From: Polynucleobacter sp. MG-6-Vaara-E2
GTDB taxonomy: Bacteria > Pseudomonadota > Gammaproteobacteria > Burkholderiales > Burkholderiaceae
DNA: 64,000 nt
Direction: 5' to 3'
Assembly: GCF_018687695.1 (NCBI RefSeq)
Contig: NZ_CP061303.1
Span: 1,240,001 to 1,304,000 of the forward strand
Below, piece by piece: positions 11,152 through 19,430 of this stretch. A model generated the notes under the pieces. That model ran no database searches. It had not been told where the DNA came from and was given only the letters and a program-made list of their open reading frames with translations. The position numbers and the translations under genes are program-made. Position 1 is the first letter of the stretch, and every line of letters starts with the position of its first letter.

Positions 11152-12861
11152 TTATTTCTTAGCAGCTGCTGTGGATGGGTTTAAGTTAGTTAAACGTCCA
11201 CTCTCAGTACCTGCAGTTTCATCAATAACAGCATTAATGAGGGCTGGTTTACCGGCAGCAATTGCTTCTGTTAACGCTGCTTCTAATTCTGCTGGGGTAG
11301 TTACGTAATAACCAACACCACCAAATGCTTCAATCATCTTGTCGTAACGCGCATCTTTAACGAATACCGTTGGAGCAACATCAGCGCCGCCTGTTGGATT
11401 GACATCAGTACCACGGTATACACCGTTGTTATTGAATACGACCGTCGTAATCGGCAAGTTGTAACGGCAAACCGTTTCGAGTTCCATGCCGCTAAAGCCA
11501 AATGCGCTATCACCTTCAACCGCTAATGTTGGTAGGCCGCTAATCACAGCAGCACCAATGGAGTAGCCCATACCAATACCCATAATGCCCCAAGTACCTG
11601 AGTCAAAACGCTTACGTGGCTTGTACATATCCACGATGGCACGGCAGTAATCTAATGTATTAGCGCCCTCGTTTACCAAGTTCACATCTGGGTTCTTCTT
11701 GATCACATCACGAATAACACGTAATGCGCCATGGAAGTTCATTGGGTTAGCTTCTTTGGTCAATGTTTCAGCCATCTTCGCCATATTCTTATCTTTTTTC
11801 TCATTAATGGCATTGATCCACTCAGCGCTTGGCTTAGGTACTGAAGCAATACCCTTCAAGAGTTCACCAACGCATGAACCAACATCACCGATCAATGGGG
11901 CAGCAATTTGCACGTTGCTGTCAACTTCGTTTGCTTGAATATCAATTTGGATAAATTTCTTAGGCTCTTTGCCCCATGTCTTACCCTTACCATGCGCAAG
12001 CAACCAGTTCAAACGTGCACCAACCAACAACACTGCATCAGCCTCAGCCAATACAAATGAGCGCGCTGCAGATGCGGACTGTGGATGATTGTCTGGCAAC
12101 AAACCTTTAGCCATTGACATTGGCAAGTAAGGAATGCAGGATTTTTCAATGAGATCACGAATCTCTTTATCAGCTTGTGCGTAAGCTGCGCCTTTACCCA
12201 AAAGAATCAATGGACGCTTAGCGCCCTTGAGCACATCTAATGCACGAGCAACTGCATCAGCTGCTGGAATCTGACGTGGAACTGGATCGATTACCTTGAA
12301 GATCGTTTTCTTTGCCTCTTCAACAGGCATAGTCTGGGATAGCAACTGAGCTGGCAAGTCCAAATACACACCGCCTGGACGACCGGATACTGCAGCACGG
12401 ATTGCACGAGCAAAACCAATACCGATATCTTCAATGTGATTAATACGATAAGCAGCTTTGCAATATGGCTTAGCAGCATTAAGCTGATCCATCTCTTCGT
12501 AGTCACCCTGTTGCAAGTCAACGATCTCGCGCTCACTTGAACCAGAAATCAAAATCATTGGGAAACAGTTCACAGTGGCATTAGCCAATGCTGTCAAACC
12601 GTTCAAGAAGCCTGGTGCAGAAACAGTCATACAAATACCCGGCTTTTGAGTCATGTAACCGGCAATCGCTGCAGCATTACCTGCGTGCTGTTCGTGACGG
12701 AAGCCAATAAAACGCAAACCTTCTGCTTGAGCCAAACGACATAAGTCAGTAATTGGAATACCAACAAGACCGAAAATCGTATTGAGGTCGTTCGCTTTTA
12801 AAGCGTCAATGACGAGATGGAAGCCATCAGTTAATTGTGTGTTTTGGTTATCTGTTGTCAT
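11152..12861 (-). CDS. oxc: Oxalyl-CoA decarboxylase
   Basis: Thiamine diphosphate enzyme that converts oxalyl-CoA to formyl-CoA and CO2. From MTTDNQ it has 569 residues, the usual size. The ThDP N-domain with [16 protein letters not shown] (catalytic Glu) comes first, the central domain with [10 protein letters not shown] next, and the ThDP/Mg motif [17 protein letters not shown]...NNNGVY last. Starts at 12873 (ATG) and 12891 (GTG) are also in frame. None has a strong ribosome binding site, and I chose 12861 because homologues begin near QLTDGFHLV. Upstream, at 13012-13027, is a Crp/Fnr-type palindrome, and the regulator gene lies just beyond it. Confidence 0.93.
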   Translation of the reverse strand: MTTDNQNTQLTDGFHLVIDALKANDLNTIFGLVGIPITDLCRLAQAEGLRFIGFRHEQHAGNAAAIAGYMTQKPGICMTVSAPGFLNGLTALANATVNCFPMILISGSSEREIVDLQQGDYEEMDQLNAAKPYCKAAYRINHIEDIGIGFARAIRAAVSGRPGGVYLDLPAQLLSQTMPVEEAKKTIFKVIDPVPRQIPAADAVARALDVLKGAKRPLILLGKGAAYAQADKEIRDLIEKSCIPYLPMSMAKGLLPDNHPQSASAARSFVLAEADAVLLVGARLNWLLAHGKGKTWGKEPKKFIQIDIQANEVDSNVQIAAPLIGDVGSCVGELLKGIASVPKPSAEWINAINEKKDKNMAKMAETLTKEANPMNFHGALRVIRDVIKKNPDVNLVNEGANTLDYCRAIVDMYKPRKRFDSGTWGIMGIGMGYSIGAAVISGLPTLAVEGDSAFGFSGMELETVCRYNLPITTVVFNNNGVYRGTDVNPTGGADVAPTVFVKDARYDKMIEAFGGVGYYVTTPAELEAALTEAIAAGKPALINAVIDETAGTESGRLTNLNPSTAAAKK

Positions 12862-13011
12862 AGAAATTTTCATGTGAACTGCAAGCACCACCAGTTGATG
12901 GTTTGTGCAGCTTAGCTCTCGCTAGTGTCTCCAATTAGGTTATTCATCGCACTGCGGGTTTTAGCCCCGCTTAGGCTGAGTTGAATATTAGGCTTGGGGT
13001 GGGGGTTCATC

Positions 13012-13027
13012 ATTGACTTCGGTCAAT
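13012..13027. promoter_or_regulatory. Crp/Fnr-type palindrome upstream of oxc
   Basis: ATTGACTTCGGTCAAT is a perfect 6+6 bp inverted repeat with a 4-bp centre, the spacing of an FNR box (TTGAT-N4-ATCAA). It lies about 150 bp upstream of oxc and between oxc and a Crp/Fnr-family regulator gene. That regulator carries the E-x-x-S-R recognition helix that contacts TTGA half-sites. Assignment as its operator is inference. Confidence 0.6.
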
Positions 13028-13074
13028 TTCCCCTAAATCCCCGATCCCAAAAGGGGTGCAGAACTTCAAAAGAC

Positions 13075-13692
13075 CTATATAAAAAGCTCTTTATGCTTCG
13101 TTTTAAGGCGGCTCAAGGTCTCCGGAGAGAGGTTGAGATAGGCGGCCAGCTCTTTTTTAGGAAGGAGCTCAAATAGATCCTCATATTTGCGTAGAAAGCG
13201 CTCTACCCGACCTGGGGCATCGAGCATATGTAGGGTAATGGTGTGAGCCATAATCTCGCTCATCAAACGCATCACCTCAAATTCAAAGCTTTCTTTAAGG
13301 GGCTTATGCTCCTCCAAAAACTCAGCCCATTTTTTCATGGGCATCCGAGCCACGCGGGCTTTGGTCACCGAGGCAATGCTATACGGGGCTGCCGTCTTAA
13401 GGCGCCATGCGGCATAGCTAGTTTCGATATCTTTTTCGATAGCAAACCGTAGGATCATCTCCTTTGCATCAGCGCTAGAAACAATACGCTTCAAAATTCC
13501 ATCAAGCACGAAGTACTGCTCCATCTGGTGATCGCCTTGGTGTAGCAGTATTTCTGATTTCTTTAAGTCAGAGATCTCTAAATGACGCTCTAGGTCAGAC
13601 ATTGCCGCTGAGTCTAGACTTTTGAGCACACAGTTTTGGCTCAACTGAAGTCGAATCAGGTTTTTTTCGGGGTGCTTATCTAATACAGTCAT
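13075..13692 (-). CDS. Crp/Fnr-family transcription regulator of the oxalate cluster
   Basis: A 205-residue protein with an N-terminal cyclic-nucleotide-binding-like beta-barrel (residues about 20-120, with KSEILLHQGDHQMEQYFVLDG), a long dimerisation helix, and a C-terminal winged helix ending ELAAYLNLSPETLSRLKTKHKELFI. The recognition helix reads E-T-L-S-R, as in FNR. The N-terminal cysteine cluster of FNR is missing, so it is not an oxygen sensor of that type, and the residues that bind cAMP in Crp are not evident. It is on the same strand as oxc and 213 bp upstream of it. It probably controls oxc-frc from the palindrome at 13012, with an unknown effector. Confidence 0.85.
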   Translation of the reverse strand: MTVLDKHPEKNLIRLQLSQNCVLKSLDSAAMSDLERHLEISDLKKSEILLHQGDHQMEQYFVLDGILKRIVSSADAKEMILRFAIEKDIETSYAAWRLKTAAPYSIASVTKARVARMPMKKWAEFLEEHKPLKESFEFEVMRLMSEIMAHTITLHMLDAPGRVERFLRKYEDLFELLPKKELAAYLNLSPETLSRLKTKHKELFI

Positions 13693-13784
13693 GAATCCTT
13701 CGTCCTAGGCCTAGTATTGTAGGCTTTTTTGCCCTAAAAACGGGACAAATCCCCTTCCCCAATACTCACATAAGCTAGAATCAC

Positions 13785-13972
13785 GGTGTCGTGGTGCTTT
13801 GTTGCAATGCAACAGAGTTAAACGGGAAACACTAAACGTGTGCTGCCCCCGCAACGGTAAGTAAATGCCTCCTACATAGTCATTTTGGAGGTCAGGAATC
13901 TAAATACGCCACTGTGCTCGTCAATTGCATGGGAAGGCCAGATTCTGAGATTTATTAGCCCGGATACCGGCC
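13785..13972 (+). ncRNA. Cobalamin riboswitch
   Basis: The conserved parts of the cobalamin aptamer are present in order: GGGAAACACTAAACGTGTGC, then GCTGCCCCCGCAACGG, then a variable hairpin (CCTCC/GGAGG near 13868-13892), then the B12 box GCCACTGTG at 13908, TGGGAAGGC and GCCCGGATACC. The expression platform continues to about 14110 and is more GC-rich than the gene it controls. It holds a strong Shine-Dalgarno-like GGGGAGG at about 14092-14098, some 30 nt before the btuB ATG. Cobalamin binding is expected to turn off the downstream receptor. Together these fill the 437-bp space between the regulator gene and btuB. Confidence 0.93.
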
Positions 13973-14129
13973 AAGACAGGTGGAATTTCGCGGACGGGGA
14001 CCTTCGCGCGCCGATGACAGCGCTTGGTCCAAAGCTGACGCACATTGACGCCAATCTCCTGCACAAGAAATTCTGTTCGACCCAGCTTACGGGGAGGTGA
14101 GCTAGGCAATCGATAACAGAAAGTCAACA

Positions 14130-16151
14130 ATGAAACAGCAGTTCAGCAGTAAAAATTTGAGCGCCCTTCTATGTGCAAGTTTTATAACACTCAGCAGCAC
14201 AGCATTTTCACAAAATAATTCTAGTGTTTCAGTAGCAACGGCATCAAACTCACTTGAGCCGATTATTGTTACCGCCACAAGATCGGCAACTAAAGCCGAA
14301 GATGTACTGGCAGACTTTGTCTACATTGGGCCGGAAGAGATTGCACAAGCCGCTCAAACAAGCCTAACAGACCTTCTACAACAACAAAGAGGAATCCAAG
14401 TTTCAAGCTATGGGGGCAATGGCAATCTATCCAGCGTTAACTTAAGGGGGACAAGCAACGCACAAAGCCTGTTATTAATTGATGGAGTCCGAATCGATAA
14501 TTCTGCCTCGGGGGGTGGAATTCTTAACTCCATTCCCTTATCGCTAATTGACCATATTGAAATCGTATTCGGCGCACAAGGTACGATGTACGGCTCAAAC
14601 GCAATTGGAGGTGTCATTCAGGTTTTCACCAAAACTGGTGGTGGACCAACTCAATTTACCGCATCTTCGGGCTATGGAACATACGGTACCAGTATCAATA
14701 ATGCTAGCGTTACCGGATCAATTGATGATGCAAATAAAACCAAATATTCAATAGGCCTTAGCCAGGAGAATTCTGCAGGATTTAATACGGTTGGATCAAA
14801 TAATGCCTGCTCTCCAAGCAAACAAAATTCATGCGTCTATGCTACAAATGCAACTGGATATACGCGACTTGGCACTACTGGACAAATTTCACAAGAGTGG
14901 TCAAGAGGTCAACAATTAGGAGTCAGTATATTTGCAAGCTCCAATAAGAATCAATATCCTGGGAGCACCATTGATTCGCAGGATCCAAATCTCCCTTTTG
15001 GAGGACCATACAACCCCTTAGTCGGCCAGCAATTTAATAAATTTTTCACAGCCACTGGTTTCACAAAAAATCAAATCACAGAAATGTGGCAAAGCGTTTT
15101 ACAAATCAGCGCTGTTTCTAATAGCCAACAATCAATATGGCCTCCAATTGGAATTACGAGTGCTAACGATAAAATTGATATGCCTGAATACGACTATCTT
15201 TGGCAAAACAATATTGCGATTGGCGAAGATAAGTTGCAACTTCTCGCAGAGCATCGATCTCAGTATGTTTATGTCACAAACACCCCTACGTTAACTGGAT
15301 GTACGGATAACTGCCTAGTTAATCAAAGTAGAACAACAGACTCTATAGCTGGATCATATGAACTAAAACGTGGGAACAATCTCGCAACCCTATCACTTAG
15401 AAATGACTCAATTTCAGGATTTAACTCCAAGGTAACTGGGGGTGCCGCCTATGGTTACTTTTTCACAAAAGAATGGCGCGCCAGCGTTAACTACAGCACA
15501 GGGTATAGAGTTCCGACATTTAATGACTTGTATTCTCCGGGGACTGCCAATCCTGCACTAACACCTGAGTCAAGTCATAATATTGAGGTAGGGGTCAACT
15601 ATGAAGGGCGGACTACTACAGGACGTTTAAGTATCTATCAAAATAATATTTCCAATTACATTGAGCCTTACTACACCGCCGGTTCAAACCTAAATGGATA
15701 CCCAATTAATATTGGACTAGCAAAAATTCAAGGTATTAGTGCTGGAGCTCAAACCTACATAGGAAACTACTTCCTTAGAGGCTCAGTTGATCACCTCAAC
15801 GCAATTGATGAAAATTCTGGCTTATTTTTGCCAAGACGCGCAAGAAATACTGCGAATTTAGCTGCAGAGTACAAGCAAGGCAAAATGAACCTCGGAGCAA
15901 ATCTCACGTATAGCGGCCAGACTAATGAATACTCAATTAAATATGCGCCTGATTACACAGTCATAGGTACAAACGTGCAAACCAACAATCCATATACATT
16001 ACTAAGTCTTTACTCAAGTTATGAATTTGAACCCCACTGGAAGGTATTTGCTCGCTGGAATAATGTGACAAATTCCAAATATCAAACCATCTATGGCTAC
16101 AACAATATGGGGTCAAATATTTTTGCCGGAGTCAGTTACTCATATCGATAG
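14130..16151 (+). CDS. btuB: TonB-dependent outer-membrane receptor, BtuB-like
   Basis: Outer-membrane barrel that takes up cobalamin (or a related corrinoid) using TonB energy. The protein is 673 residues. A signal peptide is seen at 1-27 (LLCASFITLSSTAFS), a TonB box near residue 44 (EPIIVTATRS), a plug domain (residues about 58-165, DLLQQQRGIQVSSYGG, GVRIDN, MYGSNAIGGVIQVFT), and a C-terminal barrel ending in aromatic SYSYR. The direct control by a cobalamin riboswitch supports the substrate. The coding sequence is noticeably more AT-rich than its flanks, which could reflect transfer of a receptor gene. No btuFCD transporter is in the window. Confidence 0.9.
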   Translation: MKQQFSSKNLSALLCASFITLSSTAFSQNNSSVSVATASNSLEPIIVTATRSATKAEDVLADFVYIGPEEIAQAAQTSLTDLLQQQRGIQVSSYGGNGNLSSVNLRGTSNAQSLLLIDGVRIDNSASGGGILNSIPLSLIDHIEIVFGAQGTMYGSNAIGGVIQVFTKTGGGPTQFTASSGYGTYGTSINNASVTGSIDDANKTKYSIGLSQENSAGFNTVGSNNACSPSKQNSCVYATNATGYTRLGTTGQISQEWSRGQQLGVSIFASSNKNQYPGSTIDSQDPNLPFGGPYNPLVGQQFNKFFTATGFTKNQITEMWQSVLQISAVSNSQQSIWPPIGITSANDKIDMPEYDYLWQNNIAIGEDKLQLLAEHRSQYVYVTNTPTLTGCTDNCLVNQSRTTDSIAGSYELKRGNNLATLSLRNDSISGFNSKVTGGAAYGYFFTKEWRASVNYSTGYRVPTFNDLYSPGTANPALTPESSHNIEVGVNYEGRTTTGRLSIYQNNISNYIEPYYTAGSNLNGYPINIGLAKIQGISAGAQTYIGNYFLRGSVDHLNAIDENSGLFLPRRARNTANLAAEYKQGKMNLGANLTYSGQTNEYSIKYAPDYTVIGTNVQTNNPYTLLSLYSSYEFEPHWKVFARWNNVTNSKYQTIYGYNNMGSNIFAGVSYSYR

Positions 16152-16260
16152 AAATGCTGGTCACTCCATAGGATGGGGTTGCTTCACCCTCCCCTTCCGA
16201 CCAATTGGTCCAAAAATAGGGTGTTAGGCTTTCACACTAAGTCGAGGCTACAATGCCAGT

Positions 16261-16542
16261 ATGAACGAGCCTATACCTCATTCCACTGGCGATGTAGATC
16301 TGGATGCATTGAGTGCATCTATTCAGCGCCTGTCTGAAAAGATTTCTTCAATTCAGGATGCTGTGCGCAACCTGACTCAGAGTCGTGCTCAGCTTGAGGG
16401 TAAGATTGAAGATGCTCAAAAACGGGTACAACGAATCCTGAGTCGCCTACCCGAGCAAAATGATGGTCGACAACTCAACTTACTAGCCGAAGCAAATCCA
16501 CCAACCAACCCAGAGGACGACAGTGAGCCAACAACGCATTGA
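16261..16542 (+). CDS. Small coiled-coil protein upstream of zapA (ZapB-like)
   Basis: A 93-residue protein with one long predicted coiled coil (residues about 14-65, LDALSASIQRLSEKISSIQDAVRNL and onward), then a short acidic Pro-rich tail. Its place directly before zapA, overlapping it by 20 bp, and its size fit the ZapB/TIGR02449-type cell-division coiled-coil family. Sequence identity cannot be judged by eye in a coiled coil, so the function rests mainly on context. Confidence 0.75.
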   Translation: MNEPIPHSTGDVDLDALSASIQRLSEKISSIQDAVRNLTQSRAQLEGKIEDAQKRVQRILSRLPEQNDGRQLNLLAEANPPTNPEDDSEPTTH

Positions 16543-16876
16543 AGTAACTCTTGCAGGTCAAAAGATCACTTTAGCAACCAGTGCTGAACATGAGCCACTA
16601 CTCCGTGCTGCTTGTGTATTGGTTGATGAGCAAATTCAACTTGCTATCAGCGGTGGCAACCGGAGCATTGAACGTGCGAGCATGATGGCAGCCCTGAAGA
16701 TTGCGGGCGACCTCATTACACTTCAGAAAAATCAAACGCATCAAAGCACCTCTTCCAATGTAAGCCCCGATGAAGTGACTCGTCTTCAAAGCCAAATTCG
16801 CGAACTAGAAGATCAAGTAGATTCTTTGATGCAAACCCTTTCCCTGCCTGGTTCGCCAAGGCCAATAGTTCCTTGA
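16523..16876 (+). CDS. zapA: Cell division protein ZapA
   Basis: ZapA binds and bundles FtsZ at the Z-ring. The protein is 117 residues. The N-terminal beta-hairpin (RIEVTLAGQKITLATSAEHEPLLRAAC) and MMAALKIAGDLITLQKN are typical, and a C-terminal coiled coil follows (VTRLQSQIRELEDQVDSLMQTL). The start is GTG at 16523, inside the preceding gene. 6S RNA follows immediately, an arrangement conserved in proteobacteria. Confidence 0.93.
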   Translation: MSQQRIEVTLAGQKITLATSAEHEPLLRAACVLVDEQIQLAISGGNRSIERASMMAALKIAGDLITLQKNQTHQSTSSNVSPDEVTRLQSQIRELEDQVDSLMQTLSLPGSPRPIVP

Positions 16877-17052
16877 ACCGATGCGCAAGCATCCGGAACG
16901 ATCTTTACCTTGTGGGCGTGAGCGTTTCGAAAGTTCACAGTGCCAACTTAAACTTGGTTACTCCCTGAGCCTCTTAATGCACCCGAAGCAGAGTAGCCGT
17001 TCCACCTTGAACCCTAGGGTTCAGGATGACGGCCTAGCGGCTAAGGCGGGGA
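16868..17052 (+). ncRNA. ssrS: 6S RNA
   Basis: About 185 nt directly after zapA, with no ORF. Close matches to E. coli 6S RNA are the 3' block CACCTTGAACCCTAGGGTTC followed by AGGATGACGGCCTAGCGGC (about 17003-17043), and on the 5' side GATGCGCAAGC. The ends (TTCC ... GGAA) can pair to close the long rod. 6S RNA binds the sigma-70 holoenzyme and mimics an open promoter. The exact ends are estimates, and the 5' end overlaps the zapA stop. The GGGGA before the next gene's ATG lies in or next to its 3' end. Confidence 0.85.
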
Positions 17053-17056
17053 ATTC

Positions 17057-17875
17057 ATGTTACTAAGCGATATCTTGATGTTGATGTTATGCGGCGCCAT
17101 CTCTGGCTACTTGGCTGGACTGCTGGGTATTGGTGGCGGCATGATTCTGGTGCCCTTCATGATTTTGGTTTTTAACCATCTGGGATTTAGCCAAGAAGTC
17201 ATCGTCCATATGGCGATCGCTACTGGAATGGCTACCATTTTATTTACGACGACTTCCGCAATCTGGGCACATCACAAACATGGCTCCATTGATTGGAAGC
17301 TAGTTGCCTCCTTAAGTCCCGGAATGATTTTTGGTGGATTGGTTGGTGGCAGTGAATTATTTGAAGCACTCAAAACTTCTTGGCTCTCACTTTTCTTTGC
17401 CGTCTTTATTGTTTACACCTCAATCCAGATGTTGCTCAATAAGAAGCCTAAGGCGGGCAGAGACTTGCCTGGTACAGCTGGATTATTTTCTTTTGGCACA
17501 TTTGCTGGCGCCCTTGCAAGCCTAGTAGGCGCAGGAGGCGCATTTATCACCGTGCCATTTATGCTTTGGTGCAATGTCAAACCCCACACTGCAATGGCGA
17601 CATCATCAGGCCTGGGCTTTCCGATTGCAGCTGCGGCAACGCTTGGTTATATGTATGGAAGCTGGGGCAATCCCAATCTTCCAGCAGGCTCTCTGGGCTT
17701 TGTCTATTTACCGGCGGTTGCATGCATCGTAACCGTCAGCATCTTTACTGCACCTTTAGGTGCAAAGATGGCCAGAAAACTGGATATTGTCCAACTTAAA
17801 CGAGTGTTTGGCGTCATGCTACTGCTGCTTGCAGCCTTCATGTTCAATGAAAGCCGCAAGGCTTTTGGTTTTTAA
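17057..17875 (+). CDS. TauE/SafE family membrane permease
   Basis: A 272-residue membrane protein with about eight hydrophobic segments and the two glycine-rich family repeats, GLLGIGGGMILVPFMI near residues 22-37 and ASLVGAGGAFITVPFML near 155-171. The family exports or imports sulfite, sulfoacetate or other small organosulfur and carboxylate anions. The substrate cannot be read from the sequence. It overlaps the convergent matB stop by 4 bp. The ATG at 17057 is preceded by GGGGA at the 3' end of 6S RNA. Confidence 0.87.
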   Translation: MLLSDILMLMLCGAISGYLAGLLGIGGGMILVPFMILVFNHLGFSQEVIVHMAIATGMATILFTTTSAIWAHHKHGSIDWKLVASLSPGMIFGGLVGGSELFEALKTSWLSLFFAVFIVYTSIQMLLNKKPKAGRDLPGTAGLFSFGTFAGALASLVGAGGAFITVPFMLWCNVKPHTAMATSSGLGFPIAAAATLGYMYGSWGNPNLPAGSLGFVYLPAVACIVTVSIFTAPLGAKMARKLDIVQLKRVFGVMLLLLAAFMFNESRKAFGF

Positions 17876-19395
17876 GCAGCGTAGGTCTGGCGCAAAATAT
17901 TCTTCTGCACTTTACCCATTGCATTCCGTGGTAAGTCAGAAACAATCTCTAAACGCTTAGGAATCTTGAAGTTCGCAATTTGCGTTTTCAAGGTAGCAAT
18001 CATCGCCTCAGCATCTAACTTAGCACCTGCTTTTGGCACAACCACTGCCATTACAGCTTCACCAAAGTCAGGGTGTGGAATACCAATAACAGCACTTTCA
18101 TCAACGCCTTCCATATCGTCAATAAAACTCTCGATCTCTTTTGGATAAACGTTGTACCCACCTGAAATGATCAAATCTTTGCTGCGACCAACGATGCATA
18201 GGTAATCTTTTGGTGCTTTTCCACCATTAGCATCACCGCCCCAGCGGCCTACGTCACCCGTCTTGAACCAACCATCGTTTGTAAATTCTTCAGCAGTCTT
18301 CTCAGGCATGCGCCAGTAGCCTTTGAATACATTTGGGCCTTTGACTTGGATGTTGCCGATCTCATCAACGCCACAAGGTTTGTTATCTTCATTAACCACG
18401 CGAACCTTAACGCCCGGCAGAGGCAAACCTACCGATCCTCCAACGCGCGCACCTTTGTATGGATTAGAAACCAACATCACAGTCTCACTCATACCATACC
18501 GCTCGAGAATTGGTTGACCAATCAGCTTCTTAAACGCATTAAATGTTTCAGTAAGCAACGGAGCAGAGCCAGAAATAAACAAGCGCATATTGCGCGTTAC
18601 CTTTTTGTTAAAGCCCTTATCAGCAAGCAATCGAACATAGAATGTTGGCACACCCATCATCACGGTAGATTTGGGCATATGCTTAATTAATTGTGCAATG
18701 TCTAGGCGCGGCAACCAAATCATCTTGCTACCGTTAATCAAAGCACCATGAGCGGCAACAAATAAACCATGCACATGGAAAATTGGCAAGGCATGCAAGA
18801 GAACATCGCCTTTTATCCAACCCCAGAACTTTTGTAACACTTGCGCATTGCTATACAAATTCTTATGAGTCAACATGGCGCCTTTACTGCGCCCAGTAGT
18901 ACCAGAGGTATATAAGATTGCGGCTAGATCGTCATCCTTTGTGGCCACCGTTTTGAAGGTATCACTCAAACTGCCGGCACGCTCCAATAATGTGCCAGTA
19001 CGATCTTCATTTAAGGTCAGAACATGCTCAGTGCCAGCCTTAGATGCCACCTCTGAAACCCATGAGAAGTTTTTACTACTACAAACCACTACAGCAGGTT
19101 CAGCATTTTCAATGAAGTACTGCATTTCTGCTGCCTGATAGGCCGTATTGAGAGGCAAATACACATAACCAGCACGAATCGTAGCCAAATACAAAAAGAG
19201 CGCCTCTGGAGATTTCTCAACCTGAACAGCTACACGAGAGCCCGCAGGTAATTTAAGACTCTTGAGTAAGTTGGCCATCTTCGCAGTTGCGCGCTCTAGG
19301 TCACTCCAGGAGTAGTAGAGGCCATCATGCGTTTCGATAGCACAAGCTTTTTTATCTTTTGGAAAACCTTTTCCCAATACTGAGTACAAATTCAT
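17872..19395 (-). CDS. matB: Malonyl-CoA synthetase
   Basis: Adenylate-forming enzyme that activates malonate to malonyl-CoA using ATP and CoA. The protein is 507 residues. The P-loop motif YTSGTTGRSKGAMLTHKNL is near residue 160, YGMSET near 295, GWFKTGDVGRWGG near 365, and the C-domain KDLIISGGYNVYPKEIE and catalytic Lys in RNAMGKVQKN follow. It is the last gene of the malonate transport and catabolism set, 35 bp after the TRAP large subunit, with AGGA before the ATG. Substrate choice rests on its linkage to malonyl-CoA decarboxylase. Confidence 0.92.
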   Translation of the reverse strand: MNLYSVLGKGFPKDKKACAIETHDGLYYSWSDLERATAKMANLLKSLKLPAGSRVAVQVEKSPEALFLYLATIRAGYVYLPLNTAYQAAEMQYFIENAEPAVVVCSSKNFSWVSEVASKAGTEHVLTLNEDRTGTLLERAGSLSDTFKTVATKDDDLAAILYTSGTTGRSKGAMLTHKNLYSNAQVLQKFWGWIKGDVLLHALPIFHVHGLFVAAHGALINGSKMIWLPRLDIAQLIKHMPKSTVMMGVPTFYVRLLADKGFNKKVTRNMRLFISGSAPLLTETFNAFKKLIGQPILERYGMSETVMLVSNPYKGARVGGSVGLPLPGVKVRVVNEDNKPCGVDEIGNIQVKGPNVFKGYWRMPEKTAEEFTNDGWFKTGDVGRWGGDANGGKAPKDYLCIVGRSKDLIISGGYNVYPKEIESFIDDMEGVDESAVIGIPHPDFGEAVMAVVVPKAGAKLDAEAMIATLKTQIANFKIPKRLEIVSDLPRNAMGKVQKNILRQTYAA

Positions 19396-19430
19396 GAAAT
19401 AGTCCTAAATGATTCTGATTTTTAATTAAC

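Noticed and set aside
12961..12980. Short GC hairpin near the oxc promoter region
   Set aside because: The stem is weak (GCGGG/CCCGC with uneven loop) and lacks a T-tract, so I did not call a terminator.
13705..13714. Palindrome CTAGGCCTAG just upstream of the Crp/Fnr gene
   Set aside because: It does not resemble a TTGA-type box and is too short to assign.
16199..16210. Perfect palindrome GACCAATTGGTC before the zapB-like gene
   Set aside because: Short, with no regulator nearby and no second copy noticed; could be chance.
18346..18690. 114-residue open frame on the plus strand
   Set aside because: It lies inside matB on the opposite strand and shows no recognisable domain.
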